Shown here in pieces: positions 53,514-64,000 of a stretch of DNA of 64,000 nucleotides. The notes beneath the pieces were generated by a model. It was not told the origin of the DNA, did not search any database, and worked only from the letters and a program-made list of their open reading frames with translations. The translations under genes were made by a program, and so were the position numbers. The stretch is from Ricinus communis (lineage: Eukaryota > Streptophyta > Magnoliopsida > Malpighiales > Euphorbiaceae), in the NCBI RefSeq assembly GCF_019578655.1, contig NC_063265.1, positions 22,182,285 through 22,246,284 on the forward strand, read 5' to 3'. Position 1 is the first letter of the stretch, and every line of letters begins with the position of its first letter.

Positions 53514-55811
53514 AGATTATCTACATCCATTTTCTAGATTTAGATATCGAGAGAATTACGAAAAACTCTATGATGAAATTACTACCTTTCTTGAGTCTCA
53601 AAAACTTGAGGACGGGAGAATCCCAATTAAGGTTTAGAATAATTGAACCAAAATTACTTTTCTAGAATCAATTTCAACCCAATTAATAGAAAAAATTAAG
53701 TTTAAGAGGTGAAACAACATTTTTTATAAGTTCAAGGACTAAACCGTAAATATTTTCAGAACATTTTACTCCTTAAGCCAATCGGTTATGCATATAGGCA
53801 AATCGACTGTACATAGAGTCGATCAGCTTAATATAGAGCTGAATCGGCTCCATTTAGTGACTATTGGTCCAAAAATCCAAATTTTGGATTGTTTTTGGGT
53901 ATTTTTCACTTTAAAATGAAAAAATAAATAAAAATACATCTTCTAGAATATTTTATTAATAATTATTCGAACTTTTAATGATTTTCATAATATTTTTAAT
54001 ATTTATTATTAGACATTTTGATAAATCCAAAAACTAAGCTTTTTTATTACGAATATTTATCAAACAAATTAGACTGTGTATCTAAGTCTTCAGGGTTTCC
54101 TTAAACCTTTCCCTATAAATAGAAAGAAAACCCCTAGGCTGAGGGGTGGCAACTGAGGGCAAAACGATTGGTAAGTTTTTGGCATTCATACTCTGATTTC
54201 TAAAAGTAAACACAAAACCCATTAAACATTATAGATTCTTACCCTATCTTTGGATCAACATTCTCTTATATTCCTGAGACTCAAGAATTTGCACAATACG
54301 GTGACAACTTGAGGGTTTCAAAGCATCCATATCATCATCTTTCCCTTCTTTTCTAATTTTCTTTATTATTTTTTTCATGTTTTCTTTGATAGAAACATGT
54401 TAGGGTTTTATGGTTTCTTTCTATGATTGTTATTTCTATTAATTTTATATGTGTTAGGATTAGATTTCTTGCATGATTTACATATTTTATGATATGCATG
54501 TTCCCTCGATTTTGAGACGGACAACTTTTATGTTCTTGGGTTTTGAATATGATAATATGAACATGTATGGTTTTGAATATGATAATATGATTGTATTGGC
54601 TTTTACATTTGGTGAGCTAATGAGTTCGTAAATATAATTGATTTATATTTCTATACAATTGAACTAGATTTTAGAGTTTTATAATTTAAATTTAGAATCT
54701 ATCTTAAAACATTATATTTGCCTACTGTTTGTTGTAATTTTTTAGAGTTTGTATTATTTTTAGGTTTCAATTAAATTTCATGCTTTTTATGCTTCTTATT
54801 TTATTTTACATGTTTTGATCAATTTTCTATCTTTTATGCATTTGAAATTGACTCTTGGGTGTGAGAAATTGAAGAAAAATTGCAGAAAGACCATCGGAAG
54901 CCATATAGCCATTGGCTTTGCACATCTTGGCTCTTGATTTTTAGATTTTTAATGCATATTGGCAATTTCATGTTTTGTACTTAGTTTTTAGGTAATTTTC
55001 TTTCATTTTTTAGTTATAGAATGATTATAATAGGTAGATTTAATTTTTTTATACTTTTATTTTTATTTTATGCCTGGTATATGCTAGATGTGATTGTTTA
55101 ATTAAAACTGGACACTTAGACCCTAGGTTAAAAATTGGACTCAACATGAAAATTGTAGTCCATTAGGTTAATCAATTGGTAATTGGGGTAAACCTAAAAT
55201 CAATATAAACCTAATGGGCTTCGTCATGTTTTAACTATAACTGGGTCATATTAGTTTTAAGATCATATGATTGGGCCTTTGCATAAAAAGTAGTCCATTT
55301 AGGTTAAAAATTTGGTATTTAAAGCATAATTTATAATTGAGCTAGACTAGGTAGGCCTTATACATAATTGACTAGTGAATTAGGTTAATAACTTTAAACA
55401 TGGGCTAGATTTAAGTCGACCTCACATGTTATAGTACTTAATATGTAGAAATATAAATATTGCATTTATAGGGAATAGACCGTTCAACAATAAAATTAAA
55501 GACAAAGATACACAAATAGAAAAGTTAGCTTCCAGATCCATTTATGGATTTGTAGCATAAGCTTCCTTATAAAAAATGAGAAATATCACTCATTAGTAAA
55601 GTGTCCCGGTGTATTACCCGATTGGGGGCTCCTATTTTCATTCTAGTCTCTATGACTAGTTAGCGTGTTTCCAATTAGATTAAAAAGCTTTATATTGTCG
55701 TAGTCACTACAGCCACTTAGGTGTAAGCCCGAAATTGCGGCACATGTAAGATCATATTTATAGAGAAGAGTTTAATTTGCATATTGTAAGCACCCATTTT
55801 TTTAATCTAGA
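53514..55811 (+). repeat. family-2 long LTR copy Y (Tat-like)
   Basis: Parallel to copy X but with more substitutions. CGATCGGCT-like clusters recur at 53,776-53,860 and 54,896-54,930. Its right end runs into an 83-bp tandem duplication that includes a TGTAAGCACCCA start. Read with copy X it would bound a defective element of about 8.9 kb, of which 2.6 kb is the inserted LTR C. Confidence 0.6.
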
Positions 55812-55894
55812 CCGAAATTGCGGCACATGTAAGATCATATTTATAGAGAAGAGTTTAATTTGCATATTGTAAGCACCCATTTTTTTAATCTAGA
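55729..55894. repeat. exact tandem duplication, period 83 bp
   Basis: CCGAAATTGCGGCACATG starts at 55,729 and again at 55,812; the two 83-bp units look identical base for base. The unit contains TGTAAGCACCCA, the start of a family-2 LTR. Confidence 0.95.
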
Positions 55895-56222
55895 TATTGA
55901 AGAAATTACGGAACAGCCAATAATGAAAATCGTTATTCCTTCTGAATCTCATAGAATTGAGAAAAAATCACGGTCTTAATTAGGATTACGAGTAATTGAG
56001 CCAATATCATTTTTTTTATAATGAATCTGCGTGTTAGGATTTTGAATATTAACCTTTCTATAGACTTGCATGTTTAGATCTAGATTTGCCATGTTATTTT
56101 ATAAAATTAATATGATTATTATTAGAATTACATAATTAAGGTTTGGATATGTTATTTTTATAGAAATCAGTTAAATTAGCATGTTGGGATTTTTATTAAG
56201 TTTTTTCAATAATCAAGACATG
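55868..56222 (+). repeat. family-2 LTR start fragment
   Basis: TGTAAGCACCCATTTTTTTA then GATATTGAAGAAATTACGG parallels the start of copy Y (GATATCGAGAGAATTACG). It is cut by family-1 LTR copy D after about 350 bp. Confidence 0.5.
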
Positions 56223-58060
56223 TGTAATACCTGAAATTTTTTTTAATAATAATAATAATATTAATAATTAATAAATGAGTTTTTATTTAAATTAATTTTA
56301 CTTTATTTTTATTTGATTTAATTGGGATGAACTAAATAGAATTTTAATGCTAGACAAAATAAGGGAGTTATTTTCTATATCTAATTTATTTGATTTTTAA
56401 GAAATTAATTAAGTAAATTCTTTGGAAAATAAATTATATTTTTTGATCAATTAATTTTTTCCAATATGAATATATAAATTAAATTCTATATTTGAAATTT
56501 ATGAAAGAATTAGTAAATAATATTTTTATAAAAGAATTTATTGGAAAATGATAAATTTTCATTAGCTAATGATGTTGATTTTAATGGAGAAATGGTTAGA
56601 AAATTGATTAATTAAGTTAATTAAGTGTTAGGATTAAATTGACAATTAATTTTGGAATAAGGATTAAAAATATAATTTTATTAATATGGAGTTTTAATGA
56701 AAATTTGTACGTTTTGTATTTTTGTAATTCAATGTGTTGGTAAGGGTACTTTGGTAATTTCACTTTTAAAAGCAAGGGTAATTAAGTAATTCTCTATTTT
56801 CAATAATTTTAATTTGGCCTAAATTAAATTGTTAAGGGCTTAATTTAAAAGCTAAAGAAAAGTTTAAGGGTTAATAAAAAATGTTACATGGCAAAATTGT
56901 TAGTAATTAAAAAAGTTGAGGGACTAAATGGTAAATAAGAAAAGTTTAGGGACTAAAGAACTATATAAAGAAAGAAAGAAAATAAGGAGAAGAACGGCGT
57001 CAGGGAGAGAAGAGAGAAAGGAGGAAGGAGAGGGAGCTTGGTGGGAAGAAAAAAGGGGGCAACAACTATCGGTGCCGTTCCCGGAATTTTCGGCGGAAAA
57101 TGGCAGCAAGGTCGATCTTGAAATGACCGGCAAGTTGAAGGCTTCCTTTTGGGAGTATACGAGATTCACGAGGTGAAGGCAAATTTCGTTTTCCAGTGAG
57201 GATGGCGCTCAAGGGCATATCCGAACTCCTTTCAGCTCAAGCTTTCCAATGGCACCAGTTTCGTAGCGATCGGACTCCGTTTGAAAATCGATGGTCGAGA
57301 TTGTCCGTAAATCTCTTAGGAAGATTAGGGGTCGAATCAGAAGATCAGAAGTTGGGATCGTCATCAGCGCGTTGTCTCGAGTCTGTAGTCACGTTCGGAT
57401 CATCGATCGGACTCCGGCTGTTGGAGGCCGGTAAATTTCTAGCCCGTTGATTTTAGAATTCATTGGTAAAAAAAATATGTATTTATTTAATTGTGTTGAG
57501 CATTAGAAAAATATTGTGAGGATTGTTAGTTAAAATAATTAATTGTCGAACCATCTGCCAGTTATTGTGATTTATGTTTTGTGGCGGAGTCAGGAAAAAT
57601 AATGTAATGTGGTGGCCCGACTTCCGTTAAATAAATTGTTAGAATACTTGAAGTGTTTTTTGGCAGGTCCTGGACCTGTAATACGGGGGGTAGACGTCCA
57701 TATTTAGGGGAGGTTTTGCCGAATTTTCGGTAGAATTTACCCGAGTCAAGACAGTCAGTCCTAGGAGTCTAGTCCTAGGGTTAATTGTCAAATGTTTTAC
57801 TTTTTCTCATTTAATTGTTCCCGTGATTAGATAAATTCGTCAATTCGACTCGCTCCACCCGAGGCATCCGAGCAGAGCTAGGAGATCGTCAGAATTGTGA
57901 GTTAAAATCATATATCTATTTATATGTGTCATTGCCAAAATTTTATGAAATAATTCTGATTACATGATTTAATATTTTAATTATTTATTTAATCACTATT
58001 TATATATATATTTCATTTTCTGCATTATGATTTTATTGATTGCGTGATGACTTAGTTAAC
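56223..58060 (+). mobile_element. family-1 LTR copy D, diverged and 3' truncated
   Basis: Starts TGTAATACCTGAAATTTT and follows the family-1 order: GAGA-rich and GC-rich middle (56,990-57,440), GGTCCTGGACCTG, GGGGAGGTTTTGCCGAATTT, CTCGCTCCACCCGAGGCA and GTGAGTTAAAATCATATAT. Homology fades near 58,060, before the sub-repeat region. More diverged from A, B and C than these are from each other, hence older. Confidence 0.75.
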
Positions 58061-58079
58061 TTTATAAACATAATTTACT

Positions 58080-60366
58080 ACTTAGTTACAATATACATTC
58101 ATACAATTTAAGTGGCATTACATACTTAATATATATAAGGAATATTTATACATTATTTTAATTCACACAAGTACCCAAAATGCCCCAATGCTTGAGATAA
58201 CTCCTTTGGCCCACCTGATAATATTGACTGATGCAAAGAGAGCAATGCACAACTAAGGCTATCTACAACTGCACTAACTTGAAAAAAATTGCTAAGGAAT
58301 GAGCTAGCGACTCAATAAGCATTTAATATACTAAACTATAGTATATTAGGCTAGAATTATCAAGTCTTTATCAATACAGAAAATTATACCAACACTCAAC
58401 TGACAATCACAAAATCAACCATTTCAAATATTCTCATAAACAAATAATTTCATCTCACATAATGCAAATAATCTCAAACTCAACCAAGTCAAATAATTCA
58501 ATTCCACATTATTTCTATCAAATTAGGATCAGATGACTCATCCTCACAATTTCTCACATTTTCAAATTTCAGTAACCACTTGACAAGACTATCCGCCCGG
58601 CTCAGTCTTGCCTTCTCACATACTCCGGTAGCTATCCACCCGGCTTAGCTTTCCCGATCACACAATATCCATTCAAGAGTCATCAATCCTTAATCACAAT
58701 CAATTTATTTCACAACACATCATAATCAATTCACTTTACAACAAGCCAAAAATATAACCAATATCAACTCAGTCAACCAAGAAATTATCAAGTAATCAAA
58801 CAGCAGTTCCTACTCAATATACACAAAGTTTAGTCTATTAAATACTTACCAAAATTTATAGGATAACAAAGTAATCCTATTCTTTTTCTCTTACCACTTC
58901 CTTGCCTTTGGATGAACCTATTCACATATTCAATATAAATACAATTCAATCACAAGACATAAATATACATATCTTTACTCTCCATAAAACATCACATTTT
59001 AACAAAATAACATATATTCTAGATATTAATATGATGCATGAGATGAATGACAACAAATCAACATATTTGTTGATGAAGGTAGCTTGTAGGTACTGACTTA
59101 GAAATTACACCAAAACTTATGTACAATTAATAAAAATCTCATCTTTTCCATAATTACACTTCCATTTTTATAGAAACCATAGCAGAAAGAATCACTTCAA
59201 AATCATTGGTATAGAAATAATTATCGCATTTTATATACAGCTGCTCCAATTTCCATCTAAACAGAACAGTAAAAGGTTTCCTATTAAATGACCAGTCAAA
59301 AGAATAAATTTTCTAATCAAACTCTGCAGATATAAAATTAACATCCTAAAGTTTCTATAGACACTAATTTTACTCAGTTTGGACTTCTCTAGCTCAAGTT
59401 GTGAAACACACAATTAGCAACAAATTTCTGAATCCTAAGTCTGATTTCTGCTTAAAACAGTTTCGAGCATGCCATTTTAAGTTCAACATATCTCACGTTA
59501 TACTCAACTAAAAATTATGACATTTTGCAGATATATACTAGATATATAAATGAACAACTTTCATGTTTAACTCTTTGCTTGGTTCAGCCTCTAAATGCCT
59601 CAAAATGTCAGCACAAAAACTAGGTCACCTGCTGAACCACAAACAGAGCAGCAGCAAATCGAACCTTATAAGTTCATACACACTCAACGATCTGCAAAAC
59701 CATTTTACAGAGATATTCCTGAAACATATACCTACAACTTTCATGTTTAGAAATTTTCGAGATTAAGCCTCTAAGGTCACAAAATCAGAGGTGAAAAATT
59801 CTGCCCAGAAATTTCAGCTTCAAGATCACAAGTAATAGCATGTTCACTCTTGATTAAACAATTCCAAAACACATAATCATCAACAATTTCATATCATTAA
59901 TCCTAATTTACAGCAAAACCAAGAAATTAAAATTACTCACCTTTGTTTCTCTTAATTAAGAAAGCCCAAATCTTTCAAACTTAAAAGAAGAATTAGATTC
60001 TCACTTACTAAAAATTTCTAGAGTTTGATTAGGAAATCAAGGTTTGAAGAAGAAAAGGAGAAGAATGAGAGAGACAAAGAAGAAGAGGAAATAGGAAATG
60101 CATGTGTAGAAATGAAGAAAGGAAAAGGTGGTAAATTGGTGTAAAAATAGTCAATTTTACAATTTAATCCTCTTTCTTTCTAACTTTCCAATTTAGTCCA
60201 AAATCATTACTTTTCATTTAAATCAATATGTAACTAAATAATTTATTTATCTACCACATAATATAATAAAATAGGTCATACATAATCATGATGCAAATGG
60301 CATGTTTAATGATATGCTAATGAATATTAATTATTAATAAATAAATAAATAAATTTGGTTGTGACA
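58080..60366 (-). repeat. family-3 long LTR-like repeat (Tekay/Del-type candidate)
   Basis: On the minus strand it starts TGTCACAACCAAATTTATTT (60,366). It has ACATGAAAGTTGTAGG and AACATGAAAGTTGTTC, AAATTTCTGGGCAGAATTTT, GGTGTAATTTCTAAGT, and ATTGAGTCGCTAGCTCATTCC near its other end. This is the usual order in long LTRs of chromovirus-type plant elements. No coding capacity. The far end is not fixed, and the 5 bp beyond the start (ATTTC) have no certain partner, so solo LTR against truncated fragment is open. Confidence 0.6.
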
Positions 60367-60369
60367 ATT

Positions 60370-61109
60370 TCATTTATGACGTCCAAGCTTACCAGCCTTT
60401 AATCCTAAATCGACTACTTTTTACATGCCAAAAGTTTGTTTTAATCTTGTAAGTCTAAATGAGTTAGTTTATTAGTTAGACATAGCAAAGCCCACCTAGG
60501 GCTAGTTAGATTTTATAATTATACCTAATTTATCTTCTTAACTTAATGGGCTACAGATTTCATGCCAAAATCAATTTTATGCCTAAGTTTGTGTTAGTTA
60601 TTTTTAATTAGCAATCACCATCAATTAGATATTTGTCCACTACTTTGTAGATTAGAGAAATATAAAATAGAAAGTAAAAAACACAAAACAATAAATTACA
60701 TCCATCTTATAACTACCTAGCTTAAAATAATAAAAATCAGCAAAATTAGGCAAAAACTACAAAATTAGACAAATAGGGAACAACCGATCGATTATAGGGC
60801 AGAGCTGATCAGCTCCAGGCTTATACCTAGGCTGATTCAAGGTTCTATGCTTAATTTTGGGTAGTTTTAGACTCCAAAAGCTACAAAGTTCGATTCACAT
60901 GCGTAAAATGACATAGAAATTTATCAATATGTGTAAAATAAAGCAAAATAAACAAACTTATTAATATTTGGGATAGAAGTAACAACAACATGTTCTGATC
61001 ATATAGATAATGAGTAATTGACAAAAGAAGCAGATTTGATCAAATGATTGGCTAAATATGTTAACTTAATTCAAAACTTAAACAAACAACAATTTTCATT
61101 CTCAGATGT
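60370..61109 (-). repeat. family-2 LTR fragment, inverted
   Basis: Read on the minus strand it parallels the 3' half of copies X and Y: a cluster of CGATCGGTT/AGCTGATCAGCT words (60,780-60,850), a TTTTGGCATGAAATCTGTAG stretch where X has CATGAAAATTGTAGTCC, then CCCATTAAGTTAAG. Strongly diverged. Confidence 0.5.
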
Positions 61110-62165
61110 TGTCACGACCCGATCTATGGGCCCGTGACCGGCACTAGAAAATTGGTAGGCTTAAGGCCACCAAATCCCATAGTAAGCCTGACTATTCACT
61201 AACTCAAACAAATTGCAACCCGGCCTCTGTCTATTGGCGCTTTTCCATAATTAACCTTAAATCAACAGGTACTATACATTAAACTCGATCTGCCCGTATA
61301 ATTAGGCAAGATCTGAACTTACATAAAATTACAAAAATGATAAATCTGAAACTTCTACTACGGAGAATCTAGAATTTTACAAAACATACCAAAATTAATT
61401 ACATTAACCCGATGATGAAGGAGTTGGGCTGCTAGATAAGAACTATAGGAAGACTAACAATCACCTGAAAAATAGTGAAATTGAGACTGTCAGTCTCGAG
61501 AGTGAGTTAAAATCATATATCCCAAAATGAATGTAAATATTGAAATAAAATATTTATTTAATTAAAATAAAATACGTGTCATGTTATGCTTCTGTAAGAT
61601 AAAATAAAATGAATTTTATTTCATACCACAGGACAGAGAATCTCAGTTGAACCCTAGTCCCAACACTAATATCTTGACTCTCTCATTCCAGCAAAACTGG
61701 CACCTAGAGAGCGAAGCTCGACCAAGGTCCTTAAATCTAGTCTGATCACTTAATTATCACTAATAGCCTTAGCCTTTCAGCTCTCTTACTCCAATAAGAT
61801 TAGCGCCCAGAGAGCGAAGCTTGACCAGGGTCCTTAAGTCTAGTCTGGTCATTTAGGTTTCCGAATAAGCTGGCGCTTAGAGAGCAATGCTCGATCAAGG
61901 ACCTTTATTCCGACAAATTCACTCTACCCAGCCCACAGAGCAATGCTCGACCGGGACAAGTCCTAAATTTACCTTTTAAAATTTACTCTTTTTACTATAT
62001 GTCTCAAATTCATACCGGTGCGCACGCGGTCCTGATGCAACCCATCATATTGCATACGAGCTTCCGAAGACTATGTTACGTGTTCACATGTTGATATGTG
62101 ATTACTATAAATATGTTTTATCTTTCTTGTTTCAATTTGGCATGCATCAACATCAACATTCATGA
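61110..62165 (-). mobile_element. family-1 LTR copy E, inverted, 5' truncated
   Basis: Reads TGTCACGACCC (plus strand), the reverse of the family-1 LTR end, then GGCCCGTGACCGGCACTAG and GGTAGGCTTAAGGCCACC. The sub-repeat region follows with four GAGCGAAGCTCGACC-like units (61,708, 61,811, 61,880, 61,935), as in LTR A. Homology ends near 62,165, before the GC-rich middle. Confidence 0.8.
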
Positions 62166-62224
62166 CTCACGCACACATATAACCCTTTTGTTCTTACATA
62201 CATTTGTCTTCTTGGTGCTAATAG

Positions 62225-63600
62225 ATGCCTATAAGTGCTAAGACATGGACGACGTTCACCAGCCTTAAGGACAGCGTATGCATTCTCGAGTCGCAGGTCA
62301 AAACATTGTTCAAGACCATAGGATACATGTCAAATGAGATGGATGAGGTCACCAGCACTTTAGAGAGGGAACACAGGGAGGCTACAGCTATCATAACCAA
62401 TGCCTCTAAAAAGAAGGAGAAGAAGAGAAAGATGAGAGCTTGAGGCTCAAGACCAGGCCTAATGTGGCAAGCAAAAAGAAGAAGAAGAAGAATGCACGGT
62501 CACTAGTATTGTACACCAACATCCTCTGCAACCTCAGATGGAGGGGATTGTTGCCCACCAGCCTGTCCCAATTAGGAGAGTGCAAACTACCATCAAATAT
62601 GAGACCTGTGATAATACATGTCAAATATGTAAGAGATTGAGCTTAAAAAGGGTGTCTATAGGAGCAGTGGGAATGCCTTAAGCTCTAAAGAAGTGCATAT
62701 TGGTGGCAGGGTACAATGCCCTAGCTTAGTGGCGCAGATTCTCTAAGTTCCCGATGCCTCTATCTCAAGTAATGGTAAAATTGCAAGAATACTAAGCTGC
62801 CAAGGCCACCTTTATCAGGTTGGGGACAATATAATTAGGGGAAGATATAGGGTCTTACTACCAATACCAATAAATGAATAGTCACAAGATAGACAACTAC
62901 AAGAGCCTCTGTTATGATATTCAAAGACTGATCGATGACGGCAAGATAACAGACTCAAAAATAGGAAAGCAGGTCAACCCACTACCAAATTAAAATAATG
63001 CTTGTCAGTCAACTTATGCAACTATGATGGGTAAGTTTTTTGCCTCTTAAAGGACTATGTGTTCGCAACTGCCGAAGACCCAAAAGGAAAGGGAAGATAG
63101 ACTAGGAAGAAAGAGAGACTAAATCAGAATAGGAAAGAGCAAAATATAAATGTATAAGGATGATGAACGAGCCGATGTCATTTACCTATGGGATAGCTTT
63201 GGGGCCTAGTTTTCTATGACTGTGAGTCTCAACATTTATGATAGCAAGCAGAGAGAAGAAAATGCATTAGAGAAAGTAGGGCCCTACACAACTTGAGGGA
63301 ATTTAACACCATAGCACAAGAGCCAGTCAGCGAGGCAATTGAGGGTACCACCTGAGGTGGACGGGTCTATAATGACCTAAGTAAGCAGTCTGAGTAAGAG
63401 AAAAAGAAATAAGATATAGATAAAGAAAAGAAAGAAGACATAGAGAAAGAAAATGAGAAGAATAAAGGCGAGCAAAAACTGAAAGGAGATGCCTTGTTAA
63501 GGCAATTGAAGAAGACCTATACCAATATTTTGGTCTGGTAATTGTTGGAGGCATCCCAAAAGCATAAGAAGACATTGACCAAAGCCCTAAATCAGATAGT
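62225..63600 (+). pseudogene. Tat-type Ty3/gypsy gag remnant
   Basis: 62,225-62,443 is open for 72 codons: a helical segment then a basic end (KKKEKKRKMRA). Downstream, in broken frames, YKSLCYDIQRLIDDGKI (62,900-62,950) matches the C.ALKHKIQDLIDAG block near the end of Tat/Ogre Gag, followed by NPLPN. After it come Lys/Glu-rich low-complexity sequence (63,390-63,480), then LLRQLKKTYTNILVW and LLEASQKHKKTLTKALNQI (63,495-63,600), the conserved block just before the protease. Many stops. Confidence 0.7.
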
Positions 63601-63613
63601 GGTATGACGGGAG

Positions 63614-63999
63614 GTGAATTTAGATGAGTTGGTCTCGGCTCTAAGAGAGACTTCAGAGGTGATTATTTTTATGCAGGAAGAACTACCACGTGAAGGAAGA
63701 GAGCATAATCGGCCACTATACATAGAAACAACGGTTAAGGGGGTCAAAAGCTTGTGTGTAATGTTTGACGATGGGTCAGGGATTTGCATATATCCCCTGA
63801 GGTTCTTGAACAAGTATAGATTAGAAAAACTGATCTAGAGCCCACTTCTGCTATTATCAAAGCTTATAACGAGTCGAAGAGGCAGGCTAGTAGAACCTTC
63901 AAAGCTGTGGTAAATGTAGGGCCTATCGAATCCGTAACTGAGTTCATAGTTCTGGATATACTTGTCTCTTTTTCGCAAGCTAGCTTTACACTTCCTTAG
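63614..63999 (+). pseudogene. Tat-type Ty3/gypsy protease, runs off the window
   Basis: 74 open codons: LDELVSALRETSEVI, then EELPREGREHNRPLYIETTV and a VMFDDGSGICIYPLR active site (Asp codons from 63,767; DDGS in place of the common DTGA, as is usual in this lineage). A stop follows at 63,836-63,838, then PIES...EFIVLDI in a shifted frame up to the window edge. RT, RNase H and integrase would lie beyond. Confidence 0.75.
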
Positions 64000-64000
64000 C

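Noticed and set aside
58010..60371. ATTTC as target-site duplication of the family-3 LTR
   Set aside because: ATTTC follows the start at 60,367, but the only left-hand candidate near 58,010 is not directly before a TG border and lies in family-1 LTR sequence.
1..64000. tRNA, rRNA or other structured RNA genes
   Set aside because: No cloverleaf-type boxes or rRNA sequence were recognised; the only tRNA-related sequence is the retroelement primer site.

Overview
This is a repeat-dense stretch of a plant nuclear genome, almost certainly a eudicot. The evidence is plant-type LTR and LINE retrotransposons, an old copy of a plant pararetrovirus, AT-rich intergenic DNA, and one spliced host gene whose product matches the plant RSRC2-like (arginine/serine-rich coiled-coil 2) family. 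I cannot fix the species.

Layout. 1-7,100: a LINE RNase H relic (plus strand), two MITE-like elements, an unrecognised 63-codon ORF with its own TATA box, a dead PIF/Harbinger transposase, and a scrambled patch of pararetrovirus fragments between TA repeats. 7,104-19,000: a roughly 6 kb L1-type LINE on the minus strand, split by a nested Ty3/gypsy chromovirus (8,595-14,534) with both LTRs, tRNA-Met primer site, polypurine tract, gag-PR-RT-RNaseH-INT-chromodomain, and LTRs carrying long arrays of heat-shock-element-like repeats. 20,117-25,148: the host gene (six coding exons, minus strand); its largest intron holds a Pack-MULE that carries a captured, now frameshifted, mTERF gene fragment. 25,620-29,580: a decayed Ty1/copia element. 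30,430-37,990: a near genome-length endogenous pararetrovirus (MP-CP-PR-RT-RNaseH, then a second ORF and a promoter). 38,340-64,000: AT-rich tandem repeats, two perfect solo LTRs with target-site duplications, a MULE-like foldback element, several long LTR copies of three families in both orientations, and degenerate gag/protease pieces of Tat-type Ty3/gypsy elements, the last running off the window end.

Only the RSRC2-like gene looks functional for the plant. Every transposon or viral reading frame is interrupted by stops or frameshifts. The history is layered: gypsy into LINE, Pack-MULE into an intron, solo LTR into a tandem repeat, and a third LTR copy into a Tat-like element. Regulatory sequence worth attention is the heat-shock-like U3 of the chromovirus, the pararetrovirus TATA promoter, and the GA-repeat tract upstream of the host gene.
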